Below are positions 42,060-51,814 of a stretch of DNA of 64,000 bases, one piece after another. Positions within the stretch are counted from its first letter, which is position 1. Each line of letters starts with the position of its first letter. The notes under the pieces were generated by a model. That model saw only the letters and a program-made list of their open reading frames with translations. It ran no database searches and was not told the DNA's origin. Both the position numbers and the translations under genes were made by a program. This stretch comes from CAWGMT01 sp963823675 (GTDB lineage Bacteria > Planctomycetota > Planctomycetia > Isosphaerales > Isosphaeraceae), in the NCBI GenBank assembly GCA_963823675.1, contig CAWGMT010000013.1:806001-870000 (forward strand), given 5' to 3'.

Positions 42060-42374
42060 ACCGGCTACCTCTTGCGGCCTGCGCCTCGGTCATTGAACAA
42101 CGCGAACCCGTTTATCGTCGGTTAAACCCATGATCGCATGCTCGCCAGGGAAAACAGGGCCTTCATCTTAACCGCAAGTCCATCCCTGGGGCGACATGCG
42201 CTTGGCCGGGAGCGCTCCCGCCATTTCGGCGCGAAACAGGATCAACCTCTTGCGAGCCCGGTTCGGGCCGTCGAATCCGGGCTCTGGTCTGGCCTGGATA
42301 ATTATAAGGGAATAAGGTGGAAAGTGTTTGAGGCACGCTCCGCGATCTCGCACCTTGCGGAAGATGATTCGCCC
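42060..42374. other. Non-coding interval between divergent TerC and GT39 genes
   Basis: About 315 bases; the frame of the GT39 gene is open upstream of its likely ATG through most of it, but residues there match no domain. Promoters for both genes should lie here. Confidence 0.4.
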
Positions 42375-43985
42375 ATGCAGACTCAAAGGGCGCCCGCGAT
42401 CAAAGAGAAGCGAGCCGAAAATCGAACAATCCGGCGACTTGGGCTGACGATGGGAATCTGCGCAGGACTCGCGGTGATCGTCACGCTTGATGGACCGGGG
42501 CTCACGGTCGACGAACCGCTCGACGTTCGCCCCGGCCGAACCTACCTGGCAGCCCTGTGGTCTCAGGGATTGCGTTTTTTCGACCGTCCGGTTGTCGATC
42601 GCGTATTCCGGGACAATTCCGAGCATCCACCACTCGGGCGCTGGCTGCTGGGCATCGCTTCGACTGTCGGTGAACCGTTCGAGGTTCTCTGGAAGGGGCC
42701 CGACCCGACCGGGCAGTACGTCCTGTCAGGGCGGCTTGCCCCAGCCCTCGCGTTCGCTGCCCTGGTGAGCCTGGTCACGGGCGCGGCGGGGCTACGTTGG
42801 AGCGCAGCATCGGGCGCAGCGGCCGGGTTCGCTCTTGTGGCCATGCCCCGCGTTTTTGCCCACGCCCACCTGGCGGCCCTCGACACGTTCCTGAGCTTCT
42901 TCTGGACCTGGGCTCTCCTCGCGGCCGAGAGGGCGATTCGCTCGACCCGGACTGTTCGAGCCATGTCCCTAGCCGGTGCAATCTGGGCTCTCGCGCTCCT
43001 GATCAAGATCCACGCTTGGCTGTTGCTGCCAGTTATCGGCGTCTGGTCGCTCATGCGGTTACCGCCGCGGCGCGCCGCCGCTGCCGTCTCGGCCTGGGCG
43101 GCCGTCGGCGTGAGCGGATTCGTGATTGGCTGGCCCTGGCTCTGGTACGACTTCTGGGCCAGGCTCCAGGCTTACTGGGGCACAGGCGTCTCGCGGGCGT
43201 CGATCCTGGTTCAATATTTCGGCCAGGTCGTCGTCGATCGCGACGTGCCCTGGCATTATCCCTGGTTCTACTTTGCGGCGACGGTGCCCCTGGGTCTCCA
43301 GTTGCTCGGTGTCGTGGGACTGGCCCGCGCGTGGCGAAGCCGGCGCGACGATCCCTTCCCGCTCCTCCTCGCCGGCACCATCGTGGTCTTCCTGCTCTTG
43401 TTCAGCACGCGGGTGCCGGTTTACGACGGCGAACGGTTGTTTCTCAATGTTTTTCCCGCCTGGGCACTGTTGATCGGCTTGGGTTTCGATTGGCTGTGGA
43501 ACCATCGCTCTACACGCCGCCGCCATCGAATCGTCTTGGTGGTGTTTGTGCTCGCTCAAGGTTATGGACTCGTAGCGCTCCATCCGTTCGGCCTGAGCTA
43601 TTACAACGGCCTGGTGGGAGGGCTCCGCGGCGCCGAGCGACTCGGACTGGAGCTGACTTACTGGAATGACCCGGTTGATCAAACTTTGCTCGATCGGCTG
43701 GCAACCCTCGCGCAGCCCGGAGCGACGGCGGCGCTGGTGCCGAGCTTGTATCCGGGGCAGGGGATCCTGACGACCAATCGCGCACTGGCACGCCGCGAAA
43801 TCGTCTTGAAGGACGCCGAGGAAGCCGGCCGCACCGAGTGGATCGTCCTCTCCCGTCGCACGGCATATTGGCGCCCGGAGATCCGTGAGCGACTCCTGCG
43901 CGGTCACGGAACACTGGTCTCAACACGTTCCCGGCGCGGTGTTTGGCTCTCCGCTCTCTGGCACTTTCCAAAAACTTCCCCCTAG
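42375..43985 (+). CDS. GT39/PMT-like membrane glycosyltransferase
   Basis: A 536-residue protein read from the ATG at 42375, before MQTQRAPAIKEKRAENRTIR; the longer open frame upstream lacks a plausible start. About ten hydrophobic helices follow. The first periplasmic loop carries LTVDEPLDVRPG with the Asp-Glu typical of the PMT/ArnT superfamily, and DNSEHPPLGRWLLG is the second family motif. It should transfer a sugar from a polyprenyl-phosphate donor to a lipid or protein on the outer face of the membrane. Confidence 0.85.
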   Translation: MQTQRAPAIKEKRAENRTIRRLGLTMGICAGLAVIVTLDGPGLTVDEPLDVRPGRTYLAALWSQGLRFFDRPVVDRVFRDNSEHPPLGRWLLGIASTVGEPFEVLWKGPDPTGQYVLSGRLAPALAFAALVSLVTGAAGLRWSAASGAAAGFALVAMPRVFAHAHLAALDTFLSFFWTWALLAAERAIRSTRTVRAMSLAGAIWALALLIKIHAWLLLPVIGVWSLMRLPPRRAAAAVSAWAAVGVSGFVIGWPWLWYDFWARLQAYWGTGVSRASILVQYFGQVVVDRDVPWHYPWFYFAATVPLGLQLLGVVGLARAWRSRRDDPFPLLLAGTIVVFLLLFSTRVPVYDGERLFLNVFPAWALLIGLGFDWLWNHRSTRRRHRIVLVVFVLAQGYGLVALHPFGLSYYNGLVGGLRGAERLGLELTYWNDPVDQTLLDRLATLAQPGATAALVPSLYPGQGILTTNRALARREIVLKDAEEAGRTEWIVLSRRTAYWRPEIRERLLRGHGTLVSTRSRRGVWLSALWHFPKTSP

Positions 43986-44046
43986 CCGACGCGCGGACGA
44001 TTCGTAAAATACGTTCAGAACGAATTGAACGATATTGGAGTCAACG

Positions 44047-44550
44047 ATGCCTGAGCTGACGCATTTTGACGAGAGCGGTGCGAGCCGGATGGTTGATATC
44101 GCAGGCAAGCCGGTGACTTTGCGGACGGCCCGAGCGAGCGGCTTGATTCGGGTCGAGCCGGCAACTCTTGGCTTGATCGTCGATCGCCAATTGGCGAAAG
44201 GGGATGTTCTCGAGGTGGCTCGGATCGCTGGGATCATGGCGGCGAAGCGCACGGGCGAACTGATTCCACTCTGCCATCCCTTGATGCTCGACGGCATTGA
44301 GCTGACCTTGAATCCAGTCGAACCTGATACCATCCGCATCGAGTCGTTCGTGAAAGTTCACGGCCGGACGGGTGTTGAGATGGAGGCGCTCGCGGCCGTC
44401 GCGGTGGCTGCATTGACGGTGTATGACATGTGCAAGGCCGTGGACCGCTCGATGGTGATCGGACAGATCCAGCTCGAGGAGAAGGCCGGGGGCCGTCGCG
44501 GTGCCTATCGGCGAGTCGCGGCTGGACCGGAGGTTGATCCCGCTGGTTGA
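44047..44550 (+). CDS. moaC: Cyclic pyranopterin monophosphate synthase MoaC
   Basis: A 167-residue enzyme, ATG at 44047 after TGGAGTCAACG. It converts 3',8-cH2GTP to cyclic pyranopterin monophosphate in molybdenum-cofactor synthesis. ASRMVDIAGKPVTLRTARAS, AAKRTGELIPLCHPL and TGVEMEALAAVAVAALTVYD with MCKAVDRSM (catalytic Lys region) are diagnostic. Full length. Fits the Mo-enzyme at 30.4 kb and the MoeB-like gene at 59.4 kb. Confidence 0.95.
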   Translation: MPELTHFDESGASRMVDIAGKPVTLRTARASGLIRVEPATLGLIVDRQLAKGDVLEVARIAGIMAAKRTGELIPLCHPLMLDGIELTLNPVEPDTIRIESFVKVHGRTGVEMEALAAVAVAALTVYDMCKAVDRSMVIGQIQLEEKAGGRRGAYRRVAAGPEVDPAG

Positions 44551-44608
44551 GCGGACCGGTAACTGCACGGGCAATCGCGAATCCGCGACGTCGGTCAAGG
44601 AGAATTCG

Positions 44609-45617
44609 ATGTCACCACGACCAATGCTGGAAGTCGGGGAAAGCCGTCGCCGTGTGGCCGATCTGTACGAACCGATCGCGGCTGAACTCGCCGAGGCCGA
44701 ACGAATCTTCCAGAACGAGCTCGGCAGCCGATTTCCCTTCGTGCAACGACTGGTCGACCACTGCGCGGGTTACCAGGGAAAGCGCCTCCGGCCGGCGCTC
44801 GTGCTCCTGAGCGGCCGGGCCAGCGGCACGCTCCGCCCTGCCCATTCCGTCCTGGCCGCGGTCGTGGAGATGATCCACACGGCCACTCTGGTTCACGACG
44901 ATGTCCTGGATGAGGCCGTGGTCCGTCGCCACGCCGCCACGGTCAATGCCGAGTGGGGTAACGAAACGGCCGTATTGCTGGGTGATTACCTCTTTACCCA
45001 CGCTTTCCATCTGGCCGCCACTCTGGAGTTCGACTCAGGCCTGTCGCTGGATCGGACAGGCCACCAACAAGGTCTGCGAAGGGGAGATGCAACAGATTCA
45101 CCATCGCGGAAACCTCGACCTGGACGAGCCGGACTACATCACGATCATCGAGGGTAAGACGGCCGAGCTCACGGCCGCATCCTGTCACCTGGGCGCCGCG
45201 TACGCCGGGGCACCGCCTGGTACGGTGGCGGCTCTGGATCGCTACGGCCGAGAGCTCGGAATCGCGTTTCAGATCGCCGACGACGTGCTCGACATCTGGG
45301 GCGAGGAACGCGTCACTGGCAAGAGCTTGGGAACCGATCTGGAGAAGCAGAAGCTCACGCTTCCCGTGATCCGGCTCCTGAGGCTGGTCGACCCCGCAAC
45401 CGCAATCGCGGTGCGCAAGATCCTGACCGAAGCCGGTCCCGATCAGCGCCGCCAGCTACGCCCGTACCTTGAAGAATCCGGTGCGCTCGATTACGCCTGG
45501 CATCGCGCCAAGCAACACGTCAAACACGCTCTCGACTCGCTGGATTGTCTCAGCGATTCGCTCGCCAAATCGATGCTTCGCACGCTGGCACAGTACGTCG
45601 TGCGGCGCAGTTCTTGA
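44609..45617 (+). CDS. Polyprenyl (hepta/octaprenyl) diphosphate synthase, one frameshift
   Basis: A trans-prenyltransferase making the long isoprenoid chain for menaquinone. Start ATG 44609 with AAGGAGA upstream. The first half has GYQGKRLRPALVLL and the first Asp-rich motif VHDDVLDEAVVRRH. After LAATLE near 45029 one extra T shifts the frame. The second half reads STQACRWIGQATNKVCEGEM, then QIADDVLDIWGEERVTGKSL (second Asp-rich motif) to the stop at 45617. Together about 335 residues, the usual length. The gene is expected to be essential, so the shift is probably a sequence error. Confidence 0.85.
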
Positions 45618-45726
45618 CGATTTTGCATTTGCGTTCACGATCAAATCGGCACTATAATCGGGGAGTTTCTTGCAAAATCGAAATACTCCAAGTCCCCGGA
45701 ACGGGGAGACATCGTATGGTAGAAGT

Positions 45727-46197
45727 ATGAAACTTCAAGACAAACTCCAGATGTTGATGGCTCGCCACAACCTCAACGGTCAGCGGCTGGCGCGGCAGTC
45801 GTTCGTGAGCGATTCGGAGATCTCGCGGATCCTCCAGGGAAAGTCGCGTCCCGGGCTCGACAACGCTTACCGGCTGGCCAAGGCCGTGGGCGTCTCACTC
45901 GACTTCCTCGCCGATGATACGCTGGACGTCGAGCCAGCCCCGCCGAGCGACAAGCTCTCTCCCGAAGAACGGAGAATTGTATCGATCGCTCAGAAGATCG
46001 GATGTGCGGAAGTTGTGACCATTCTCGAGTTACTCAGGTTTATCGGCTACGAGGTGGCCATGAGCCGGTTAACTGGCGGTAAGCCGGTGATCGAGATCGA
46101 ATTCGAGAAGGAGAAGGATCGTGCCGACGTTCGCACGGTCCTGTCGCCGGCGGTCCCGGCCGCGGGAGTGCCGCGAACCGGGTCGGCGGCGGGGTGA
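45727..46197 (+). CDS. XRE-family transcriptional regulator
   Basis: A 156-residue protein from the ATG at 45727. Residues ~4-62 form a Cro/C1-type helix-turn-helix (LARQSFVSDSEISRILQGKS, then LDNAYRLAKAVGVSLDFLAD). A helical C-terminal half (EERRIVSIAQKIGCAEVVTI) may dimerise. A GC-rich disordered end follows. It lies between housekeeping genes and its targets are unknown. Confidence 0.85.
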   Translation: MKLQDKLQMLMARHNLNGQRLARQSFVSDSEISRILQGKSRPGLDNAYRLAKAVGVSLDFLADDTLDVEPAPPSDKLSPEERRIVSIAQKIGCAEVVTILELLRFIGYEVAMSRLTGGKPVIEIEFEKEKDRADVRTVLSPAVPAAGVPRTGSAAG

Positions 46198-46251
46198 TCG
46201 TGGCGGCGACCTGACTGTAAATTGGGGGGCCTGCCAGGTCCGGAACTTCGG

Positions 46252-47700
46252 TCAGAACTGCTTCCGTTGGCGGCTGGATGGAATGCGCAGGTTCTGGCGG
46301 TATTTGGTGACGGTGCGCCGCGCGACCGTGAGGCCCTCGCGGCCCATCTCGTTGACGATCTCTTCGTCGGACAACGGGCTCTGCTTGTCTTCCTTGGCGA
46401 TGATATCGAGTAGCTTTTGTTTGATCATGTCCCAGGCAATCTCGTCCCCGTCGGCGTTGACTGTCCCGCCCCCAAAAAACCGCTTGAGCGGAAAGATCCC
46501 CCGAGGTGTTTGAACCCACTTGTCGTTGACGGCCCGGCTGACGGTCGTCACATGCACGCCGACCCGATCAGCGATCTGCTGCATCTTCAGGGGCTCGATG
46601 AATTCCGGGCCTTTGTCCAGGAATTCTTTCTGGTGATCGATGATGGCTCTGGCCACCTTGAGCAAGGTGCTGCGGCGCTGTTCGATCGATTCAATCAGCC
46701 ACCGGGCCGATTGGATCTTCTTCTGGATGTACTCGCGGGTCTGCGGATCGGTTTGCTTGTTCCGAAGCTGTTGCTGGTAGTACCGCGAGACAGTGATCTG
46801 CGGGGTGTTCTCATCGGCCAGCCGGATATCGTAGCCCCCACGGTCGTCATTCTCGACGATCAGATCAGGCACCACGTAGTTGGAGTTGTCCGAGCCAAAA
46901 GACGCCGCAGGACGCAAGTTGAGCCGGCCAAGATGCTCGATGGCTTCCTTGATCTTCTCCAGCGGGATTCCGGTCTTCTTTTCAATCGCGGGCAGGCGGT
47001 TGTGCTCGATGTCCTCGAGATGTTGCGAGATCAGGACGTGAAGGATCTGGTGACAGGGGATCTCCGGCGTGAGCTGCAGAAGAAGGCACTCGCGGATGTC
47101 TCGAGCTCCGACCCCGGGCGGATCGAGCCGTTGAACCAACTGGAGCGCCTCGTCGGCCTGTGCCCGGGTCGCCCTGCCGTTGGAATCGCGCACGACATCC
47201 TGAAGGTCGAGCTTGAGGAAGCCTCTCTCATCGAGGTTGTTGATGATATATTCGGCCAGTTCCCGGACGATCGGCTCGCAGTCAAAGAAGCCGAGCTGGT
47301 CGATCAGGTCGTCGTGGAACGAGCGAGGACGGGAGGCCATGTTCTGCATGGCCTCCTGCTTGCGGTCTGACTCTTCGCTCAGGGACGCGCGGCTGCGGCG
47401 CGGTCCTTCGTCGTAGAGCTCGCTCCAGTTCTCATCCAGAGTGATCAGGCTATCGAACTCGTTGGGCTCGCCATCCGGCTCGGCGTCCAGAGCGGCCGGA
47501 GCCGGCGCGTCTTGGTCGTCAGCCTCGGCAGGCGACGATTCCCTCAAATTCTCCAGGACCGGGTTTTCGATCAACTCCTGCTCGATGCGCTCCTGCAACG
47601 CCATGATCGGTAGTTGGAGAATCTCCATTGATTGAATCATGCGCGGCGCCATGCGCAGGCGCATCTCGGTACGCATCTGTTGTGACGTGTCGAGCCGCAT
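46252..47700 (-). CDS. rpoN: RNA polymerase sigma-54 factor RpoN
   Basis: A 482-residue sigma-54. The glutamine-rich region I is RMIQSMEILQLPIMALQERI. An acidic region II follows. The core-binding domain has LDPPGVGARDIRECLLLQLT. The C-terminus has HVTTVSRAVNDKWVQTPRGI (helix-turn-helix) and ARRTVTKYRQNL, the RpoN box. It recognises -24/-12 promoters and needs an AAA+ activator. Positioned downstream of recR on the same strand. Confidence 0.96.
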   Translation of the reverse strand: MRLDTSQQMRTEMRLRMAPRMIQSMEILQLPIMALQERIEQELIENPVLENLRESSPAEADDQDAPAPAALDAEPDGEPNEFDSLITLDENWSELYDEGPRRSRASLSEESDRKQEAMQNMASRPRSFHDDLIDQLGFFDCEPIVRELAEYIINNLDERGFLKLDLQDVVRDSNGRATRAQADEALQLVQRLDPPGVGARDIRECLLLQLTPEIPCHQILHVLISQHLEDIEHNRLPAIEKKTGIPLEKIKEAIEHLGRLNLRPAASFGSDNSNYVVPDLIVENDDRGGYDIRLADENTPQITVSRYYQQQLRNKQTDPQTREYIQKKIQSARWLIESIEQRRSTLLKVARAIIDHQKEFLDKGPEFIEPLKMQQIADRVGVHVTTVSRAVNDKWVQTPRGIFPLKRFFGGGTVNADGDEIAWDMIKQKLLDIIAKEDKQSPLSDEEIVNEMGREGLTVARRTVTKYRQNLRIPSSRQRKQF

Positions 47701-47849
47701 GATCCTCGATTCCGTCGAGAGTGACGAATCCAGAGCAAGAGTTTAGCCAGGAATGGCCAAACCCGTTGAGTGGCCGTTCCCTGTTGCAACTATTATGCCA
47801 CAAACCAGAGAAGGGCAAGAGCAGTGATGTGAGAAAGACACGAATCTTT

Positions 47850-48467
47850 TCAGAATGGTTGCCGGCCGTTCAAAGCGTCGGTGAGCATGTCCCGGTTGGC
47901 AAATTCGAGGGTGCTGCCCGAGGCCAGGCCTCGAGCCAGCCGCGTGATTCGCACGCCCGACCCGCCGAGGCGATTGGCGATCCAGAGGGCTGTGCCGTCC
48001 CCTTCGAGGTTCGGATTCGTGGCCATGATGAGCTCGCCGACGGCACCCGACGTGACCCGTGCGACCAACGCATCGATGGTCAACTGTTCGGGCCCCATGC
48101 CGGACAGAGGAGACAGACGGCCAAGCAAGACATGATACACGCCCTGAAAAGCCCCCGCCTTCTCCAGAGTCATGAGATCACGTGACTGTTCGACCACGCA
48201 GACGATCGATTGGTCGCGGCGCGTATCGCGGCAGATCGCGCAGACCGGCTGGTCGGCTTCAGTCAAGTGAAAGCAAATCTGACAATGGCGAATCTGTTGT
48301 TTGGCGGCGCGAATGGCCTCAGCGAGCTCGAGGGCTTCGGCGGCGGGGCACTTGAGCAGGTGATGGGCGAGGCGCTCGGCGGATTTCGCACCGATCCCGG
48401 GAAGGCATCCCAGGGCGGCGATCAAGCGGTTGACTGCCGCGGCGTAACCGGAGCCGGGCATCGTCAC
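47850..48467 (-). CDS. recR: Recombination mediator RecR
   Basis: A 205-residue protein of the RecFOR gap-repair pathway. A helix-hairpin-helix (LGCLPGIGAKSAERLAHHLL) is followed by the Cys4 zinc finger CQICFHLTEADQPVCAIC and a Toprim domain (VCVVEQSRDLMTLEKAGAF, then SPLSGMGPEQL). It overlaps the ebfC stop by 4 bases and follows dnaX-ebfC, the conserved order. Confidence 0.96.
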   Translation of the reverse strand: MTMPGSGYAAAVNRLIAALGCLPGIGAKSAERLAHHLLKCPAAEALELAEAIRAAKQQIRHCQICFHLTEADQPVCAICRDTRRDQSIVCVVEQSRDLMTLEKAGAFQGVYHVLLGRLSPLSGMGPEQLTIDALVARVTSGAVGELIMATNPNLEGDGTALWIANRLGGSGVRITRLARGLASGSTLEFANRDMLTDALNGRQPF

Positions 48468-48829
48468 GGCCCCCCGGCACCAGGGCCCGCGGCTGAACCG
48501 CCCAGGTCGGGGAGCAACCCCAGAGGCATTCCGCCGGCTATCGACGCGAACGATTTCGCCGCCGCTTCACGCGCCTTCGACATTCCGGCGTTGACCGCGG
48601 CGGCCACCAGGTCCTCGAGTAGCTCCGCGTCCCCCTCCTTCAGGAGTTCGGGATCGATCCGGACCGACACAACCTCGAGGCGGCCGTTGACCTGAACCTT
48701 GACCTCGCCGCCGCCGGATGCGCCTTCGACCGTAAGCTTGCCGAGCGACTCGAAGGCTTTCTCGGCCGACTCGCGTAGCTTGCCGGCGTTTTTCATCAGG
48801 TCGGCGATCATTCCCAATTGATTGAACAC
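48464..48829 (-). CDS. YbaB/EbfC-family nucleoid-associated protein
   Basis: A 121-residue protein. Helical N-terminus (MIADLMKNAGKLRESAEKAF), the beta-sheet dimer interface GGEVKVQVNGRLEVVSVRID and PELLKEGDAELLEDLVAAAV complete the EbfC fold. A variable Gly/Pro-rich tail ends it. Lies between dnaX and recR as in many bacteria; binds DNA as a dimer. Confidence 0.93.
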   Translation of the reverse strand: MFNQLGMIADLMKNAGKLRESAEKAFESLGKLTVEGASGGGEVKVQVNGRLEVVSVRIDPELLKEGDAELLEDLVAAAVNAGMSKAREAAAKSFASIAGGMPLGLLPDLGGSAAGPGAGGP

Positions 48830-48841
48830 AGTTTGTCTCTT

Positions 48842-50950
48842 CTATGATTGAGAACTCTCAGCGGAATCGTTGACGTCCGTGCGGTACGGCCGCGCCTCGA
48901 AGAGCTCCACCACCTTTTGAACCATCGGGTCGGCGATCACGGACTCAGCCCGACTGAGTTCGCTGGGTCGTGCGTCGGCCGCCGATTCACCGTTATCGGG
49001 GGAACGCTCGTATCGAACGCTGACCGGCCGGTGAAGCAGCCGCTGCAAGCCCTGCCCGATTTTCACCAGAGCATCGGGCGTCCCGCAGACTTCGGCCATC
49101 GAATTGTATCCTGGCTTGGCCGCGATGACCAGAACGTCCGACCCCAGCGCGGCAACCGGCTCGACCTGGCTGAGCCGCCAGCCGAGATTGGCACCGACCT
49201 TCTTGATCAAATCGGGCCAAACTTCTCGAGCCTTCGCCAGATCGAGCGGCGCCAGGTTCACCGGCTGCGATTCAGCGGCCGCGGCCGTTGCACTCGCCGG
49301 GCTGGTCGAATCGCCCGTGGCAGGCGAACTGCTCGCAGCAGGCGAATCACGCTGCTCCTGCGCGGGCGATCGCGGGGTTACACCGCCGCTTGTCGCGGGT
49401 GTCCGAGCACTAGTCGATCGTCGTTTTTCGCCGCTGCGAACGGCAGGCGCGGCCGCGGCAGCCGGCTCGACCACAACAGCGGTCGAAGCTGCCGGCGCTC
49501 CCGAATCCAAGGCCCGCGCTCCGCCAGCCCGCTTGCCAGTGGCCTTCGGGAGAGCGGCCCCCTCGGGCTGTGCGATCTGGTCGGTCGCAACGCCCGCCGC
49601 CAGAACCGGCGCTGATCCAGCCGAGTCGCCGGTCAATTCGCCGCGCGGCGATGGAGGTTTCGGTGGTGCGGCAAGCGGCTCGGCCGGGACGGGCCTTCTC
49701 ACGGGACTACCACCGTCCGGCCTGCTCGTCAGGGGTGAACCCGATTCGAGGGCGGCGAGTCGTTCAACGATCGTGCTCACGGCGGTCAAGTTTTCGAGCT
49801 GCGCCACGCGGCAGAGCGCCAGCTCGACCAGGAGGCGCCCGTGCACGCTGCCCCGCATGCGGGCGCGCGCCTCACCCAGAACTTGCAGCGCTGCCAGGAT
49901 CGACTCCAGGGTCCACCGTTCGACGATCTTCTTCAATCGGGGTCGCTGGCGCGGAGTGACCGCAAGCAACATGGACTCGGCGCCGGTAGCCATCACCATG
50001 GCGTCTCGGACGAATTCGATCAGTCCGCTCAAGATTTCGGCAGGTTGCACGCCTTCGGTCATGCCCTGCTCGACCAGCGAGAGCGCGGCGGCCGAGTCGT
50101 GATCGGCCAGGGCCGCCAGCAGGTCCAGCAGTCGTTCGTCGCTCGCTGTCCCCAAGAGACCATGCACCACCTCGGCGGAGAGCCGCTCGGCTCCGGAGGC
50201 CAGGAGCCGGTCGAGCAGAGATTGGGCATCGCGCAGCGATCCGCCTGCCCGGCGGGCGACAACCTGAAGGGCTTCCGGCTCGGCATCGACCTGCTCTCGC
50301 AAGCAAATCTCGCTCAAGCTCGCGGCGATCACCTCCGGCGTGATGCCCGCGAAATCGTAGCGCTGGCAGCGCGACAGAACAGTGATCGGAATCTTGCCGG
50401 GCTCGGTCGTCGCAAAGAAAAACTTGACGTGCGGGGGCGGTTCCTCGAGCGTCTTCAAAAGCGCATTGAAGGCCCCGGTCGTGAGCATGTGCACTTCATC
50501 GATGTAATAGATCTTGAACCGGGACCGGCTAGGCCGCAGCGCGGCATTCTGGCGGAGCTCGCGCACCTGCTCGACGCCGTTGTTGCTGGCACCGTCGATC
50601 TCGATCACATCCACATCCTGACCCGAGGCAATCGCCTGGCAAATGTCGCAGGTCTGGCACGGCTCTTCGGTGGGCCCTTTGACGCAATTCAAGCACTTGG
50701 CGAAGATGCGTGCCATCGAGGTCTTGCCGACCCCTCGGGTCCCGCAGAAAAGATAGGCCTGGGCGATCCGATTGAGCCGGATCGCGTTGCGCAAGGCCCG
50801 GACGACGTGGTCCTGGCCCACGACATCCTCGAACCGTTGCGGCCGGTAGCGGCGGGCAACGACCGTGTAAGGCGCCTGCGGGCCGCGCGGCAGAGTGGTG
50901 GTGTCGATGGCAGCACCAGTCTGTGATCGTTCGTTCGATTCGGGATCCAT
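48842..50950 (-). CDS. dnaX: DNA polymerase III subunit gamma/tau (DnaX)
   Basis: A 702-residue clamp-loader ATPase. The ATG at 50950 (MDPESNERS) is the likely start; the frame is open further upstream into the SRP RNA region. AAA+ motifs include FEDVVGQDHVVRAL, GTRGVGKTSMARIFAKCL (Walker A), zinc Cys cluster CVKGPTEEPCQTCDIC, YYIDEVHML (Walker B) and ITVLSRCQRYDF (sensor). A ~200-residue Ala/Pro/Ser-rich linker precedes a C-terminal tau-like domain. Confidence 0.95.
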   Translation of the reverse strand: MDPESNERSQTGAAIDTTTLPRGPQAPYTVVARRYRPQRFEDVVGQDHVVRALRNAIRLNRIAQAYLFCGTRGVGKTSMARIFAKCLNCVKGPTEEPCQTCDICQAIASGQDVDVIEIDGASNNGVEQVRELRQNAALRPSRSRFKIYYIDEVHMLTTGAFNALLKTLEEPPPHVKFFFATTEPGKIPITVLSRCQRYDFAGITPEVIAASLSEICLREQVDAEPEALQVVARRAGGSLRDAQSLLDRLLASGAERLSAEVVHGLLGTASDERLLDLLAALADHDSAAALSLVEQGMTEGVQPAEILSGLIEFVRDAMVMATGAESMLLAVTPRQRPRLKKIVERWTLESILAALQVLGEARARMRGSVHGRLLVELALCRVAQLENLTAVSTIVERLAALESGSPLTSRPDGGSPVRRPVPAEPLAAPPKPPSPRGELTGDSAGSAPVLAAGVATDQIAQPEGAALPKATGKRAGGARALDSGAPAASTAVVVEPAAAAAPAVRSGEKRRSTSARTPATSGGVTPRSPAQEQRDSPAASSSPATGDSTSPASATAAAAESQPVNLAPLDLAKAREVWPDLIKKVGANLGWRLSQVEPVAALGSDVLVIAAKPGYNSMAEVCGTPDALVKIGQGLQRLLHRPVSVRYERSPDNGESAADARPSELSRAESVIADPMVQKVVELFEARPYRTDVNDSAESSQS

Positions 50951-51008
50951 GTCCGCCTTGCCGAGCTGCCGAGTCTTGGTTGCACCCTTCGGGCAGGGCC
51001 CAGGGAGA

Positions 51009-51109
51009 GCCGGGGAGGTTCTCCCAGGCACATGAAGGTGTTGCTTATGGCTGCTGCGTTCCCGCCCTGACCAGGTTCACAAACCCCCATTGCCCGGGTC
51101 CCCCCCGGC
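51009..51109 (-). ncRNA. ffs: Bacterial small signal recognition particle RNA (4.5S-type)
   Basis: On the - strand this has the apical SRP hairpin GGTCAGG-GCG-GGAA-CGC-AGCAGCC with a GGAA tetraloop, and a long closing stem pairing the 5' GCCGGGG with the 3' CCCCGGC. Length about 101 bases, as expected. It pairs with Ffh to target membrane proteins. Its place just upstream of dnaX on the same strand matches the scr-dnaX-ebfC-recR order known from Bacillus. Confidence 0.94.
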
Positions 51110-51556
51110 TCACCCTGACTCCCGCCGCGATGTATGTACGGGCTAATCGGTATTCTCTGGGATCGACCGTCTGCGTTCAAGGGGGCGATCCAGATGGACG
51201 TTCAAACACTCACGCGGGCAGCCAGTCCACTCGCGTCCCCGGCGAGCCCGGTCGCGTCAGCGCCGGGAGTCTTCCTCGATTCACTCGGGGCGCTAACGCA
51301 ACGCGGCGAGCCTGATTGGAGGGGCTCGCTCCATTAGCGCCGCGAGCGGGGGCGGTGCCCCATTGGACCTTAGCCCCTTTTTCCGTCGCGGACTGGCCTT
51401 CGGCGGGCCAGCGACGGGCCGATCGACTGCCCGGTGCGCAGGTCCCAGACCTGCGCCGTCGTGTCGGCGCTGCCTGTCACTCCAGCAGCGACGCCCAGGC
51501 CCGCGGTCCTCCGCAGCCGCCCTCCTGAGTTGGACATCTTCCTCGAACCGTCGGTC
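51110..51556. other. Non-coding interval holding a WD40-repeat remnant
   Basis: No intact gene in about 450 bases. On the - strand around 51391-51480 the sequence reads VTGSADTTAQVWDLRTGQSI and GPSLARR, the end of a WD40 repeat, with no protein around it. It looks like a relic of a WD40 gene. Confidence 0.5.
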
Positions 51557-51814
51557 TCACGTCGGCCCGTTGGCTTGCCGAGCAGTGGTTTCGATCGGCT
51601 CGAGTTTCACGACGTGGAGAAGGTCCCCGGTCACGGACCGCTCAAACAGTCGGTCGGGGTCATTCGGCGCCGCGATGCCGATGATCGCTGACCTGCGCCC
51701 GGCCATGCACAGCTCCGGGTGCCGGATATCGTAGGTGCTCCCCTCCGTGAGCGTGATGCGAAAAGGCACAAACGGCCGGTTTCGCAAAGCACCTGCAAGT
51801 TCTTCGGGAGCCAC
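51557..51814 (-). CDS. Small planctomycete hypothetical protein (PFxPFRIxL family)
   Basis: An 85-residue protein, GTG start at 51814 with GGAG 8 bases upstream. LRNRPFVPFRITLTEGSTYD, IRHPELCMAGRRSAIIG and VTGDLLHVVKLEPI resemble a family of short proteins frequent in planctomycetes. A truncated relative lies at 20783-20985. Function unknown. Confidence 0.65.
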   Translation of the reverse strand: MAPEELAGALRNRPFVPFRITLTEGSTYDIRHPELCMAGRRSAIIGIAAPNDPDRLFERSVTGDLLHVVKLEPIETTARQANGPT

